From the NCBI GenBank assembly GCA_015486895.1, contig WFQT01000201.1:1-15323 (forward strand): DNA of 15,323 nt. Direction: 5' to 3'. The translations under genes and the position numbers were made by a program. The DNA is from Anaerolineae bacterium (GTDB lineage: Bacteria > Chloroflexota > Anaerolineae > JAADDB01). The notes under the pieces are model-generated. The model saw only the letters and a list, made by a program, of their open reading frames with translations. It searched no databases and had not been told where the DNA came from. Shown piece after piece: positions 6,499 through 13,666 of this stretch (position 1 is the stretch's first letter; every line of letters begins with the position of its first letter).

Positions 6499-6971
6499 TT
6501 CTTGCCCTCCTTGGCCAACGCCTCGTAATAAACGAAATTGCGCTGTAGTGCGCCTACAAAACGGCGCACCAGTAACATCCACAGTCGGTCTTCTTCAGCG
6601 TTGCGGTCCGGTGGTTCAATTCCAAATAGGCGGATTGCTTCTTCGATCAATCCACTGGCCATCCGGCGCAATTCTTCCAGTTGTTCCAGAAGTTTGCTGC
6701 CGAAACTGGGGTGTCCTATGCGCCAGGTTTCGGCCTTACTATCCCGTCCCATTTGATAGCGCACATAATCAAGCACAACGGCCACACTGTTCGTCTCCAA
6801 TGAGACGGTGACCAGATTGGTCAGTTGATTGCGCTCCATTCGGTGCGGGTAGCGGAATAGGTCCTCGATTAGGCTCTTCGCCTGTGGGATTAGAGTGTTC
6901 ATCGCCCGATCTACGACATCATCAGCCACCAACAGCCACAAAGAACTCGTCGAATTTCTTTGAGCCTTCAT
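6495..6971 (-). CDS. cas11: Small subunit, Cas11/Csm2-like (type III-D)
   Basis: This 158-aa protein is mostly helical by eye. After a polar start it runs DVVDRAMNTLIPQAKSLIEDLF, then RNQLTNLVTVSLETNSVAVVLDYVRYQMGR (around 63-92), then two amphipathic helices (KLLEQLEELRRMASGLIEEAIRLF and LWMLLVRRFVGALQRNFVYYEAL). Length, helical content and position between csx10 and cas7 match the small subunit (group 11) of type III-D loci. In the complex that subunit forms the inner filament touching the target strand. Start ATG 6971 overlaps the csx10 stop as ATGA and has GGAGGTGA 7 bases upstream; a longer in-frame start at 7016 is rejected. The assignment rests mainly on context and the RNQ-LxNLxxVxLxTxS-type segment. 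Confidence 0.75.
   Translation of the reverse strand: MKAQRNSTSSLWLLVADDVVDRAMNTLIPQAKSLIEDLFRYPHRMERNQLTNLVTVSLETNSVAVVLDYVRYQMGRDSKAETWRIGHPSFGSKLLEQLEELRRMASGLIEEAIRLFGIEPPDRNAEEDRLWMLLVRRFVGALQRNFVYYEALAKEGKK
6505..6512 (-). promoter_or_regulatory. Ribosome binding site deciding the cas7-b start
   Basis: AAGGAGGG sits 6 bases upstream of ATG 6498, inside the end of the cas11-like gene. Confidence 0.65.
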
Positions 6972-8260
6972 TTTGGCTTCACCTCCAGATGAAATGGCGA
7001 ACAGATTTGTACCCAACCGTAGCCCCGTTCTTTATCCCGGCCGACTCCCTCACGTTCGGCCTTTTGTAAAGTTCCCAGCATTGCCTGCACCGCTTCAGGT
7101 GTGGCATTGTTCAAACAGTAGACAAAGACACTTCCCCGCCCGATCGCCAGTTGCATTGTGCGCATCAAGCCCGTCGCGCCGGAGAAGCCACTTACCTTTT
7201 GTGGCAGGCTGAATGCTCGTACGCGCTGTGCCCCGGCAAACTGCTCTGGCAGCAGAGCTGTGGGCAGCCCCCTATTGAGCCAGATCACGTCCGAGAGACA
7301 GTCCACAGTGAAAAAGAGACGCCCTGCCGGAGGCTGGTAGTCCGGGTAATGTTCCAATGCCTTTAGCAGTTCTGCATTGAATTGAGCTACCCGGTGGGTT
7401 AGAGTGCCTTCAGGGGCATCTACTCTCTCGAAATCTAAGTTGTTTGCCGCTTCGGCCAATTGCTGAGCAGCATTAGGGGGATCGGCAGGTGATGTCTCCC
7501 ACCGAGGTTCAGCAGTTATGGTCACCCGTCCCAGTCCTCGAGAGGTGGATCCGCCCAAGTGTGTCACTCGTGTCAGCAATGCTTGCAAACGCTCTGCCTG
7601 AGAATCATCAACTGCCCAGATGAAGCCACGCAGGCGAGTAGGGACAGAAGGAGTTCGCCTCTGAGAATCGGGCGGGCCGGACATCTGCTCACTGAGCATT
7701 TCCAATGTGTATAACAGTTCCTCGGCAGCCACACGACGGCGACGGTTGATGGCCGTACGCGAGAGACGCGTCAAGCGGGGTTTGGGTTGCCAGTATGTAT
7801 CTCCAAAGAGTTCGTAAAATCCAGAGACCGGTTCAAGTTGGGCTTCACACTCTGGACAGTGTGGACGATATACCTCGACTCGTTGGCTTTTGCTAACCTC
7901 TTCGTAAGCAAGGAGAGGAATCAACGCATCGTGGATGCCGTGAGCCTCCTCATCTTGGTCCCTGAACCCCGGATAGTATTTGCACTGTTGAGCAGTTGCT
8001 GGAAAAGGAAATGAGAATGAACTCACGGCAGGATAGCAGGGACCAAAACGAGGTTGGGCATCCGCTCGGAAGATGGTCGCAAATTCGCAATCCGCGTGGT
8101 TTTCTGGAGAATGACCACACTCGCGCGCAAGCAATCGGCCCAGGGCACCGCGCAACATTGCACCTGGCAAGAACTTTAGTGACTCTGTAACCGTTCCTAG
8201 CTTACGCGAGCCTAGAAGCAACGGCGTGTTCAGTTCTACTGTGACTTCTAATTCGACCAT
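6968..8260 (-). CDS. csx10: Csx10, Cas5-like RAMP of type III-D
   Basis: This 430-aa protein has two RAMP-type ferredoxin folds. The N-terminus (VELNTPLLLGSRKLGTVTESLKFLPGAMLRGALG) is the Csx10 signature, with PGAMLRG replacing PGSSLKG. Glycine-rich loops occur at the end of each half: GGSTSRGLGRV near 240 and GVGRDKERGYGWVQI near 410. Cys pairs (HCPEC near residue 134 and further Cys at 48, 58 and 75) suggest zinc sites. Csx10 takes the Cas5/Csm4 place, binding the 5' repeat-derived tag of crRNA next to Cas10. The ATG at 8260 has CAGGAG upstream and overlaps the cas7-a stop by 13 bases. Its presence, with Csx19, is the main reason for calling III-D rather than III-A or III-B. Confidence 0.92.
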   Translation of the reverse strand: MVELEVTVELNTPLLLGSRKLGTVTESLKFLPGAMLRGALGRLLARECGHSPENHADCEFATIFRADAQPRFGPCYPAVSSFSFPFPATAQQCKYYPGFRDQDEEAHGIHDALIPLLAYEEVSKSQRVEVYRPHCPECEAQLEPVSGFYELFGDTYWQPKPRLTRLSRTAINRRRRVAAEELLYTLEMLSEQMSGPPDSQRRTPSVPTRLRGFIWAVDDSQAERLQALLTRVTHLGGSTSRGLGRVTITAEPRWETSPADPPNAAQQLAEAANNLDFERVDAPEGTLTHRVAQFNAELLKALEHYPDYQPPAGRLFFTVDCLSDVIWLNRGLPTALLPEQFAGAQRVRAFSLPQKVSGFSGATGLMRTMQLAIGRGSVFVYCLNNATPEAVQAMLGTLQKAEREGVGRDKERGYGWVQICSPFHLEVKPK

Positions 8261-8931
8261 TGACCTAACTCCTGAAGCAATTCACTGGGCGGGACAGACT
8301 GACCATCCAATGTCACGGCCACTTCTATCTGGCACCAACCTAATCCTCTACTACGGTCCCCTCCTATGGCAAGGACCGATTGTAGCCCGGCTAATAACAA
8401 GGCTACTTCGCGTCGTTCTCTCAGAGTCCCCCAGATGCGCCCCTGGTAGACCAAGGCTTGTGGTGGCGCATAGGTCTCCGTCGAATATAGCAAGTCTTCG
8501 GCCACCACATTGCGCGAACGATTTATGCCCACGCCAAAACGCAGGTTTGTCTTCCGTAAGCTGTGCAACTCCTTCCAGGTACGAGGCGGCTCTCCACTCT
8601 CGGTTGCCAGAATCAAATTCTCAAAGGTGATAGGGGCCGGATACCAGGGAGAGCCAAAGATGCGACAGACAGGACAAAGAGAGTCAGCCTTACACATATC
8701 TTTGGCAAGTGGTGGATGACAAGGCCATTGATCTTCAAAAGTAGGGATCAAGGATCGGATAATGCGCTCGCACTCGTGCCGCACAAGCCCTTTCAGGGAT
8801 GAACCGGGAATGACAGGTCGCCCTTCCGCATCTTTGATTAGAGGCTTGTCGGCAACGGAATCGGCCATAGCCCCTGTACCGATGCTGAAGGGGGTGTCGA
8901 GAATCACTTTCAAGTCAATTTCGATTTGCAT
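8248..8931 (-). CDS. cas7: Cas7 (Csm3-like RAMP) backbone subunit a
   Basis: At 227 aa this is the most Csm3-like of the four paralogues in size. It shows ILDTPFSIGTGAMADSVADKPLIKD with D28 in the catalytic position, IPGSSLKGLVRHE (41-53), CPVCRIFGSPWYPAP, the thumb motif FGVGINRSRNVVAED, and the glycine loop GGDRSRGLGWCQIEV. It should bind crRNA and cut target RNA at 6-nt steps like other Csm3 proteins. It directly follows cas10, overlapping it by 22 bases, and has GAGGTGA just before ATG 8931. Coupling of this and the next gene (13-base overlap with csx10) implies fixed stoichiometry. Confidence 0.93.
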   Translation of the reverse strand: MQIEIDLKVILDTPFSIGTGAMADSVADKPLIKDAEGRPVIPGSSLKGLVRHECERIIRSLIPTFEDQWPCHPPLAKDMCKADSLCPVCRIFGSPWYPAPITFENLILATESGEPPRTWKELHSLRKTNLRFGVGINRSRNVVAEDLLYSTETYAPPQALVYQGRIWGTLRERREVALLLAGLQSVLAIGGDRSRGLGWCQIEVAVTLDGQSVPPSELLQELGQWSN

Positions 8932-10739
8932 TGTTTCACCTCACTTTCTGACTCCCGGGACACTACTAGGTCTAACACTTCATAAATGTCCTCCCACACG
9001 GTCCCATAGCGTTCATACCCTGCTTTTGATTCCAGTTTGACCCAAGGAGCCCAAGGAGGTGGAGGAGCCTCCCCAGTCTGCACACCCCATTCTCTCCCAA
9101 CCCATTGCAGAAGCGACTTGCGCTGTTCATCGCCTCGCGCCCATTGGTAGAGGTAAAACAGCGAGCCCATCAGTCGTCCCTGCCTTAGTGCCCGACGCAG
9201 CGCCTGGATATGAGAGCGAGGTAACCCTTTGGCTACAACCTGTGCTGAGCGCTTGAGGCGCTCGGCTTCCGTCCAGGTAAAAGGACGGCCGGTCAGGATA
9301 GCCTTTTCTCGCTGTGGCTCTGCAGTTATCGTCCAGGGAAAGTGGGCCCTCAAATCGGACAAATCGGTGGAGAGCATCGTCTGAGACTTTAACACGAGAA
9401 AGTCCAGTGTACCTTCAGCCGGTGACTGATCTGTTTGAGCAAGTTTCCGGTCTCGTTTCTTGGCACTCTTCAAGAGGGCTTCGGCAAGGGAATGCAAGAA
9501 ATACACCGGATTGCGTCGGTCGGCGATTACCAGTCCTACCGACAATGTGGCTCGCCCGTTGGCGAATTCTTCGTGGCTGGACAGTTCTTCCTCAAAAGTT
9601 CTGCCCAATGTGATGGACACGTCAAGTGCCTTGTCTCCTGGCACGATCAACAGGGCATCGTCGCCTCCTATGGTGATGATCTCAAAAGGATGAATAGCAT
9701 CCACCTTTTCGTACCTGCCCTTGGCTACCTCACGCGAGACATCATGCGCAATGTGTAAATGACGCCCAAGAGCAGTAAAAACGGCTTGCCGCATGGCCGC
9801 GTGCAAGATGTTCGATTTACGCCGGTACTCCTCCACTGTTTTTGATTCTTCTACCAACCGGCCGACCCCATTCCCGTCGGCATAAATAAAGCCGATGGAT
9901 TTCTTATCCTTGGATGCTTGAGCGATTTCTTCCAAATCCTTGGCCTCTTGTACCGAATCAAGCGCTGTGGGATTGATCCCTTGGCCATAGGCTACTGGAT
10001 CACAATTCAATCGGCCATCCAACAACTCGCTTACGAACTCCTGTACCCAAAGAGTTTTCCCTTGACGTGACTTGTCAACTTTTCTCTTGCACGGTTGGCA
10101 TAGCCAACGCAATTTGGGTTCGGTCTCCACCTCGGCAGCAGGCCGGATGCCACAAGAATCGCAGCGTCGGGCTGGCGAAATGGCTTCAAAGAAAGGTAAA
10201 GGGTCTTTCTCCTGTTTAGCCCGTCGTAAAAGCAGACTTTGGCGAGCCATCAAATCGTCAAGGTGGCCTAATACTTCGTCTGCGTCCACAGGCTGCCATA
10301 CACAAGTGATCGTTGCTACCCCTGTTGTGCGAGGATAGAGCGCTTCAATGTCGGCCTTAAGGGCTTCGGCCAAGTCGTGAGGCACTAGCGCCAGGAAGCT
10401 ACCGCCTCCAGCGTAGATGATGCAACTGGGGGCACTCTTATCATCTTTGCGTCCAATCGGTAGCCCTCTAGCTGCAAATATCTCTCGAATGTTCGGGGTT
10501 CCGTTGCCGGGCCACCCTCGGTTTAGTTCATCCAGGAGCATGCTCGCCCCTCGGATCTCCGGCAGCCTTGCCGACTCGAAGACGTACTGCTTTATCTTGT
10601 CGGTATCAGCGCTGAGCAAAGCTAGCCCACCAAGTTGTTTGATCCTGTTGGCATCCGGCTTCTCCCCGTTCCATATGGGAGCCAACACATCTTGTTCCCA
10701 GCCTTGAACCTTCTCTTCAACGATAGTCTGTTTCATCAT
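8910..10739 (-). CDS. cas10: Cas10, large subunit and cyclic-oligoadenylate synthase, without HD domain
   Basis: About 609 aa. The first palm domain begins near residue 40 (LALLSADTDKIKQYVFESARLPEIRGASMLLDELN) and contains YAGGGSFLAL. A zinc finger follows (CDSCG at 193-197, CQPC at 214-217). The second palm has YADGNGVG and the active-site GGDD at 358-361, so it should convert ATP to cyclic oligoadenylate when target RNA is bound. A helical C-terminal domain ends the protein. No HD nuclease domain precedes palm 1, so the complex probably works by signalling and by Cas7 RNA cutting rather than ssDNA cutting. The start is uncertain: ATGs at 10751, 10739 and 10736 and a GTG at 10766 are in frame. 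GAGGGTGA immediately upstream favours 10739 or 10736. Confidence 0.93.
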   Translation of the reverse strand: MMKQTIVEEKVQGWEQDVLAPIWNGEKPDANRIKQLGGLALLSADTDKIKQYVFESARLPEIRGASMLLDELNRGWPGNGTPNIREIFAARGLPIGRKDDKSAPSCIIYAGGGSFLALVPHDLAEALKADIEALYPRTTGVATITCVWQPVDADEVLGHLDDLMARQSLLLRRAKQEKDPLPFFEAISPARRCDSCGIRPAAEVETEPKLRWLCQPCKRKVDKSRQGKTLWVQEFVSELLDGRLNCDPVAYGQGINPTALDSVQEAKDLEEIAQASKDKKSIGFIYADGNGVGRLVEESKTVEEYRRKSNILHAAMRQAVFTALGRHLHIAHDVSREVAKGRYEKVDAIHPFEIITIGGDDALLIVPGDKALDVSITLGRTFEEELSSHEEFANGRATLSVGLVIADRRNPVYFLHSLAEALLKSAKKRDRKLAQTDQSPAEGTLDFLVLKSQTMLSTDLSDLRAHFPWTITAEPQREKAILTGRPFTWTEAERLKRSAQVVAKGLPRSHIQALRRALRQGRLMGSLFYLYQWARGDEQRKSLLQWVGREWGVQTGEAPPPPWAPWVKLESKAGYERYGTVWEDIYEVLDLVVSRESESEVKQCKSKLT

Positions 10740-10830
10740 ACTCACCCTCATGATTATCGCTGTCACGCGGCTTCGCCCCGCCCAGAAACATGGGTGTCAC
10801 AGTTTCCAGTGCCACTTTCAATTCTTTCAT
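10717..10830 (-). pseudogene. Remnant of a Cmr1-like RAMP gene (37 codons)
   Basis: An ATG at 10830 with AAGGAGAG 5 bases upstream opens MKELKVALETVTPMFLGGAKPR, which closely resembles the first strand and glycine loop of Cmr1 proteins (LETVTPLFLGGADPR-type in memory). After that the frame turns to unrelated residues (DSDNHEGEYDETDYR) and stops at 10717, overlapping the cas10 start in another frame. The rest of the RAMP domain is missing. The simplest reading is an internal deletion that kept the start of an upstream RAMP gene and joined it to the cas10 leader. It may still be translated and feed ribosomes to cas10. A native leader peptide is the alternative. Confidence 0.55.
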
Positions 10831-10854
10831 TTTCTCTCCTTAATTCCATTGCTT

Positions 10855-10886
10855 ACAAGTTAAGGCCCCGCGGAGTTTGTCAAATT
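10855..10886 (+). repeat. Left terminal inverted repeat of the IS
   Basis: It starts ACAAGTTAAGG and ends TTGTCAAATT. It includes the transposase stop codon (10860-10862). On the minus strand it carries an outward-facing TTGACA (10878-10883). Confidence 0.85.
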
Positions 10887-12209
10887 GAACAGCACCAAAG
10901 GTGACGGCCTTTTCCTCTTACGTTTGCGCTTGAGCACCCCAAGAAGAGAAGCATTGGCTGCCAAGTAAGCGGCCGGGTCTTTCGCTTCACCTCTGTGATA
11001 AGCCTGGGTAAAATAATACAGGCCCCGGTACACCATCTCCATGGAAATAGCTGCAAACGGTTGGTTGAGTTCCTCCGCCACTGCATCCGTCAAGTCTACC
11101 AACACGGCGTACATCAACCAAGTTGCCCATAACTGGAGCTGCACTCCGTTCAACGAACCTACCCAGAAGTAAGCCAGCCCCAACAAACGCTTCACTATGG
11201 AGTACACCGTCTCTATCTTCCACCGTTGCCAGTATAGAGCCACCACATACGGGGCTGGCAACCGTTCCTCGTCCAGCTCGTTCGTCAGGTAGCGGAACCA
11301 CTTCCCTTTGTATAACACCTGGATCAACCGTACCTGTTGCCGATTTCCACCCTCACCTATCCATACGATTGCATCATGAACCTGGGCCGTACGGTGTAGG
11401 TACTTCTCCACCTGATAAGAGAGATTCCGCTTGGCTCGAGTGATGAATGTCATGTTCCTGGCTGTCAGTTGAGCGTATACCTTGAAATTGGTGTACCCAA
11501 GGTCAAAGATAACCAAGCTCCCAGCTTTGAGTTCCTCTAGAATCCTCGGCCAGAAGCGCTGATCATGAGCTTGAGCATCCTCTTCGTACCACACAACTCG
11601 TGGAAGCCGAGAACACAAGTCCAGCAACGCCGTCATCCGTCCTGCCAGCGGATTCTCCTCCCTCCCTCGCAACAACCCTACCTTCCTTAAAAGTGCATCC
11701 AGCGTGGAACCATCTACCACGTTTACCTCTGTGTAGCGCTCCATCGCCCATTTTATCTCTTGAGGCAATGGTCGCTTTCGACTCCTCCACCGTGCAAACA
11801 TCTCCGGCAGCACTGCCAAAAACACTCGCCGAAATAGCTCCGCCGGAAAAGTGCGAAACCGTTCCGACAAGGCTTGCTGGCTGACTTCCCTCTGCCCGCT
11901 CCACAGTAACCCCTCTGTACGCAGTAAACGCACTAATTCCGTTACTTCCCCTATTTGCCGCCAAACCATGCTCAGTACCAACGCCACCATGACCGGCAGC
12001 GTCAATACTCGCTCTCGTAACCCCAATCGACGGTAGTAATCCAACTGCGCCAACGTAGCAGGGTGGATTACTTCCTCAAATAGACGGGCTATTTCCTCGT
12101 CGGGCGGACAGGATGTCTGACGCTTGGTGCGGTCTCGCTGAATAGCGCGTGTGTGACGTACAGAGCTCGGTTTCTCCACTTTTTTGGTCCCAATGGTTTT
12201 CTCATTCAT
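10860..12209 (-). CDS. IS4-family DDE transposase
   Basis: The 449-aa transposase looks intact. The catalytic triad is visible: D166 in NVVDGSTLD, D236 in VIFDLGYTNF, and E333 in YWQRWKIETVYSIVKR. The last shows the exact IS4 signature Y-(2)-R-(3)-E-(6)-K (Y326, R329, E333, K340). The N-terminal ~150 residues form a helical, DNA-binding-like region, and the C-terminus has a KRKRKRKR basic stretch near 427-434. It excises and inserts the element bounded by the inverted repeats. Translation starts at ATG 12209, with only a weak GAAG upstream, as is common for transposases. It reads in the same direction as the cas genes 30 bases downstream of its stop, so read-through into them is possible. Confidence 0.93.
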   Translation of the reverse strand: MNEKTIGTKKVEKPSSVRHTRAIQRDRTKRQTSCPPDEEIARLFEEVIHPATLAQLDYYRRLGLRERVLTLPVMVALVLSMVWRQIGEVTELVRLLRTEGLLWSGQREVSQQALSERFRTFPAELFRRVFLAVLPEMFARWRSRKRPLPQEIKWAMERYTEVNVVDGSTLDALLRKVGLLRGREENPLAGRMTALLDLCSRLPRVVWYEEDAQAHDQRFWPRILEELKAGSLVIFDLGYTNFKVYAQLTARNMTFITRAKRNLSYQVEKYLHRTAQVHDAIVWIGEGGNRQQVRLIQVLYKGKWFRYLTNELDEERLPAPYVVALYWQRWKIETVYSIVKRLLGLAYFWVGSLNGVQLQLWATWLMYAVLVDLTDAVAEELNQPFAAISMEMVYRGLYYFTQAYHRGEAKDPAAYLAANASLLGVLKRKRKRKRPSPLVLFNLTNSAGP

Positions 12210-12256
12210 ACTTCAATTGTACGCCGAACCAGCACTGAAACAAATGCGCTGGCCTG

Positions 12257-12288
12257 AATTTGACAAGACGCTTGATCCCTTAACTTGT
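12257..12288 (-). repeat. Right terminal inverted repeat of the IS
   Basis: It is the inverted partner of 10855-10886, reading AATTTGACAA at the inner side and CCTTAACTTGT at the outer end. It also contains an outward-facing TTGACA on the plus strand (12260-12265). Confidence 0.85.
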
Positions 12289-12290
12289 AG

Positions 12291-12563
12291 CCAAAGTACT
12301 TAGGGATACCATGCTTGACTGTTCGTCCGAACACGGAGCGGCCGGTTACAATTGAGCAAGGAACGAATCGCCTAGTGCAAATTAAACACGCCGCATTGGT
12401 CAATGCTGCTCTGGCTACTTTAAACGGTAGGGGGTGGCAGTGGGCTAAGGATGCTTACCCTGATTTGTGGGATGGACAAGCAGCGATACGGATCGTGAAA
12501 GTATTAGCATGTCCGTTGATTAGAGGCAAAAGTGAAGTCAACAAAAACGGACGGAGTGAGTGA
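12291..12563 (+). pseudogene. wecB: 3' remnant of UDP-N-acetylglucosamine 2-epimerase (wecB), 5' part missing
   Basis: Starting right at the IS end, the frame reads PKYLGIPCLTVRPNTERPVT, then EQGTNRLV, and later PDLWDGQAAIRIVKVL. These are the conserved closing blocks of WecB-type epimerases (YLG-PCLT-R-NTERP, GTNRLV, PLWDGKAAERI). Only about 90 of the usual ~370 residues remain, and a TAG made by the junction lies just before them. The upstream portion is not in the window: the IS and cas operon occupy its place. The stop TGA at 12561 directly precedes the ATG of the heptose gene, so wecB was probably the preceding gene in the same sugar operon. A TTG at 12315 could allow a short peptide, but function is unlikely. 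Confidence 0.8.
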
Positions 12564-13652
12564 ATGGGCGCTGTTGTAACTCTGGAACAAGTAAAGAAAA
12601 TCAGGGAAGAGGCTCGGCATGCGGGTAAGCGCGTTGTTTTTACCAATGGCTGCTTTGATCTGCTACACCGCGGGCATGTCGAGTATCTGGCAAAGGCCAG
12701 GGAAATGGGTGATTTGCTAATTGTAGGGCTCAATAGTGACCGATCTGTTCGAGCTCTCAAGGGTGAAGCACGGCCCTTTGTTAGTGAACTGGATCGCGCC
12801 TTCGTGTTGTCGGCGTTGCCTTTTGTGGACTACGTGGTAGTCTTCGATGAGTTGACTCCGGCCAATCTTATTTCAGCGCTGGTGCCGGATGTTCTTGCGA
12901 AGGGTGGGGATTGGCCGGTGGACAAGATTGTAGGACGGGAAGTGGTTGAAGGTGTGGGGGGGCAGGTCGTTTCGATTGATAGCAGTGTGCCGGGGTATTC
13001 ATCTTCCGAAATCATCGAACGCATTTTCGCCTGGGCTGGTTGGCCACGCAAGGATGAATTCGCCCGGTCAGGTCAAGATGGTGATACCAAGTTGGTCATT
13101 GAGCGTCTGCGTGAAAGTGCGCTGATCAAGCGGCGTGTGGCTCAAGCCTTGAGTGCGACAATTGCCCAAGCAGCCCATGTGATTGTTGCAGCGCTGCAAA
13201 GAGGCAATAAAGTGTTGCTCTGTGGCAATGGAGGCAGCGCAGCAGATGCTCAGCATATCGCTGCGGAGATTGTTGGTCGGTTCAAAGCAGAGCGGAACGG
13301 CTTCCCGGCAATTGCTCTTACTACCGATGCCTCGATACTCACCGCAGTGGGAAATGATTATGGCTTTGAGGATGTGTTCGCCAGACAGATGAGAGCTCTG
13401 GCGAGAGAAGGCGACGTGTTGCTGGCAATCAGCACGAGCGGGAATTCGGAGAACGTCATTCGTGCGGTGGAGGTAGCTCGGGAGTCGGGTATCATCAGCA
13501 TAGGATTATTGGGCAGGGATGGTGGGCGCCTTGCTGCGTTGGTGGAAATCGCTCTTGTTGTGCCTTCGCAGGATACGGCACGGATTCAAGAAGCCCACAT
13601 TACCATCGGACATATTATCTGTGAGTTGGTGGATGAGGCCTTGGCCTCGTAA
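12564..13652 (+). CDS. gmhA: Fused heptose-1-phosphate nucleotidyltransferase (HldC/RfaE2-like) and sedoheptulose-7-phosphate isomerase (GmhA)
   Basis: A 362-aa fusion. Residues 1-155 are a cytidylyltransferase-fold domain with TNGCFDLLHRGHVEYL (27-42, HxGH at 35-38) and GYSSSEII (144-151). They match the C-terminal half of HldE, which transfers a nucleotide to heptose-1-phosphate. Residues ~175-362 are a SIS domain of the GmhA type: CGNGGSAADAQHIAAEIVGRF (220-240), STSGNS (290-295) and QEAHITIGH (342-350). E235 and H345 occupy the catalytic positions. GmhA turns sedoheptulose-7-phosphate into D-glycero-D-manno-heptose-7-phosphate. E. coli encodes the two steps in separate proteins, with the nucleotidyltransferase fused to the kinase. 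The ATG follows the wecB remnant stop directly, with GGAG 8-10 bases upstream. Confidence 0.92.
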   Translation: MGAVVTLEQVKKIREEARHAGKRVVFTNGCFDLLHRGHVEYLAKAREMGDLLIVGLNSDRSVRALKGEARPFVSELDRAFVLSALPFVDYVVVFDELTPANLISALVPDVLAKGGDWPVDKIVGREVVEGVGGQVVSIDSSVPGYSSSEIIERIFAWAGWPRKDEFARSGQDGDTKLVIERLRESALIKRRVAQALSATIAQAAHVIVAALQRGNKVLLCGNGGSAADAQHIAAEIVGRFKAERNGFPAIALTTDASILTAVGNDYGFEDVFARQMRALAREGDVLLAISTSGNSENVIRAVEVARESGIISIGLLGRDGGRLAALVEIALVVPSQDTARIQEAHITIGHIICELVDEALAS

Positions 13653-13666
13653 GCGTTGGAGGGCTT

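Larger units (their letters stand above)
10855..12288 (-). mobile_element. IS4-family insertion sequence, complete, 1434 bp
   Basis: The element is bounded by imperfect 32-bp inverted repeats. Both ends read ACAAGTTAAGG, an 11-base variable part, then TTGTCAAATT, with 23 of 32 positions matching. It carries one full transposase gene on the minus strand whose stop codon lies inside the left repeat. No direct repeat is seen between the flanks (left ...CCATTGCTT, right AGCCAAAGT...). That is unusual for a simple insertion and suggests a later deletion or recombination. It separates the cas operon from the sugar genes. Confidence 0.88.

Noticed and set aside
10767..10782. GC-rich inverted repeat (GCGG/CCGC) as a terminator after the IS
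   Set aside because: The stem is only 4-5 bp, there is no T-run, and it lies within the cmr1-like remnant.
10905..10933. KRKRKRKR codon run as a tandem repeat
   Set aside because: It is a short low-complexity basic tail typical of a DNA-binding transposase, with varied codons.
11563..11964. A 133-aa minus-strand ORF inside the transposase gene, in another frame
   Set aside because: It has odd composition and no ribosome binding site, and the transposase frame with its full DDE and Y-R-E-K motifs is clearly the real one.
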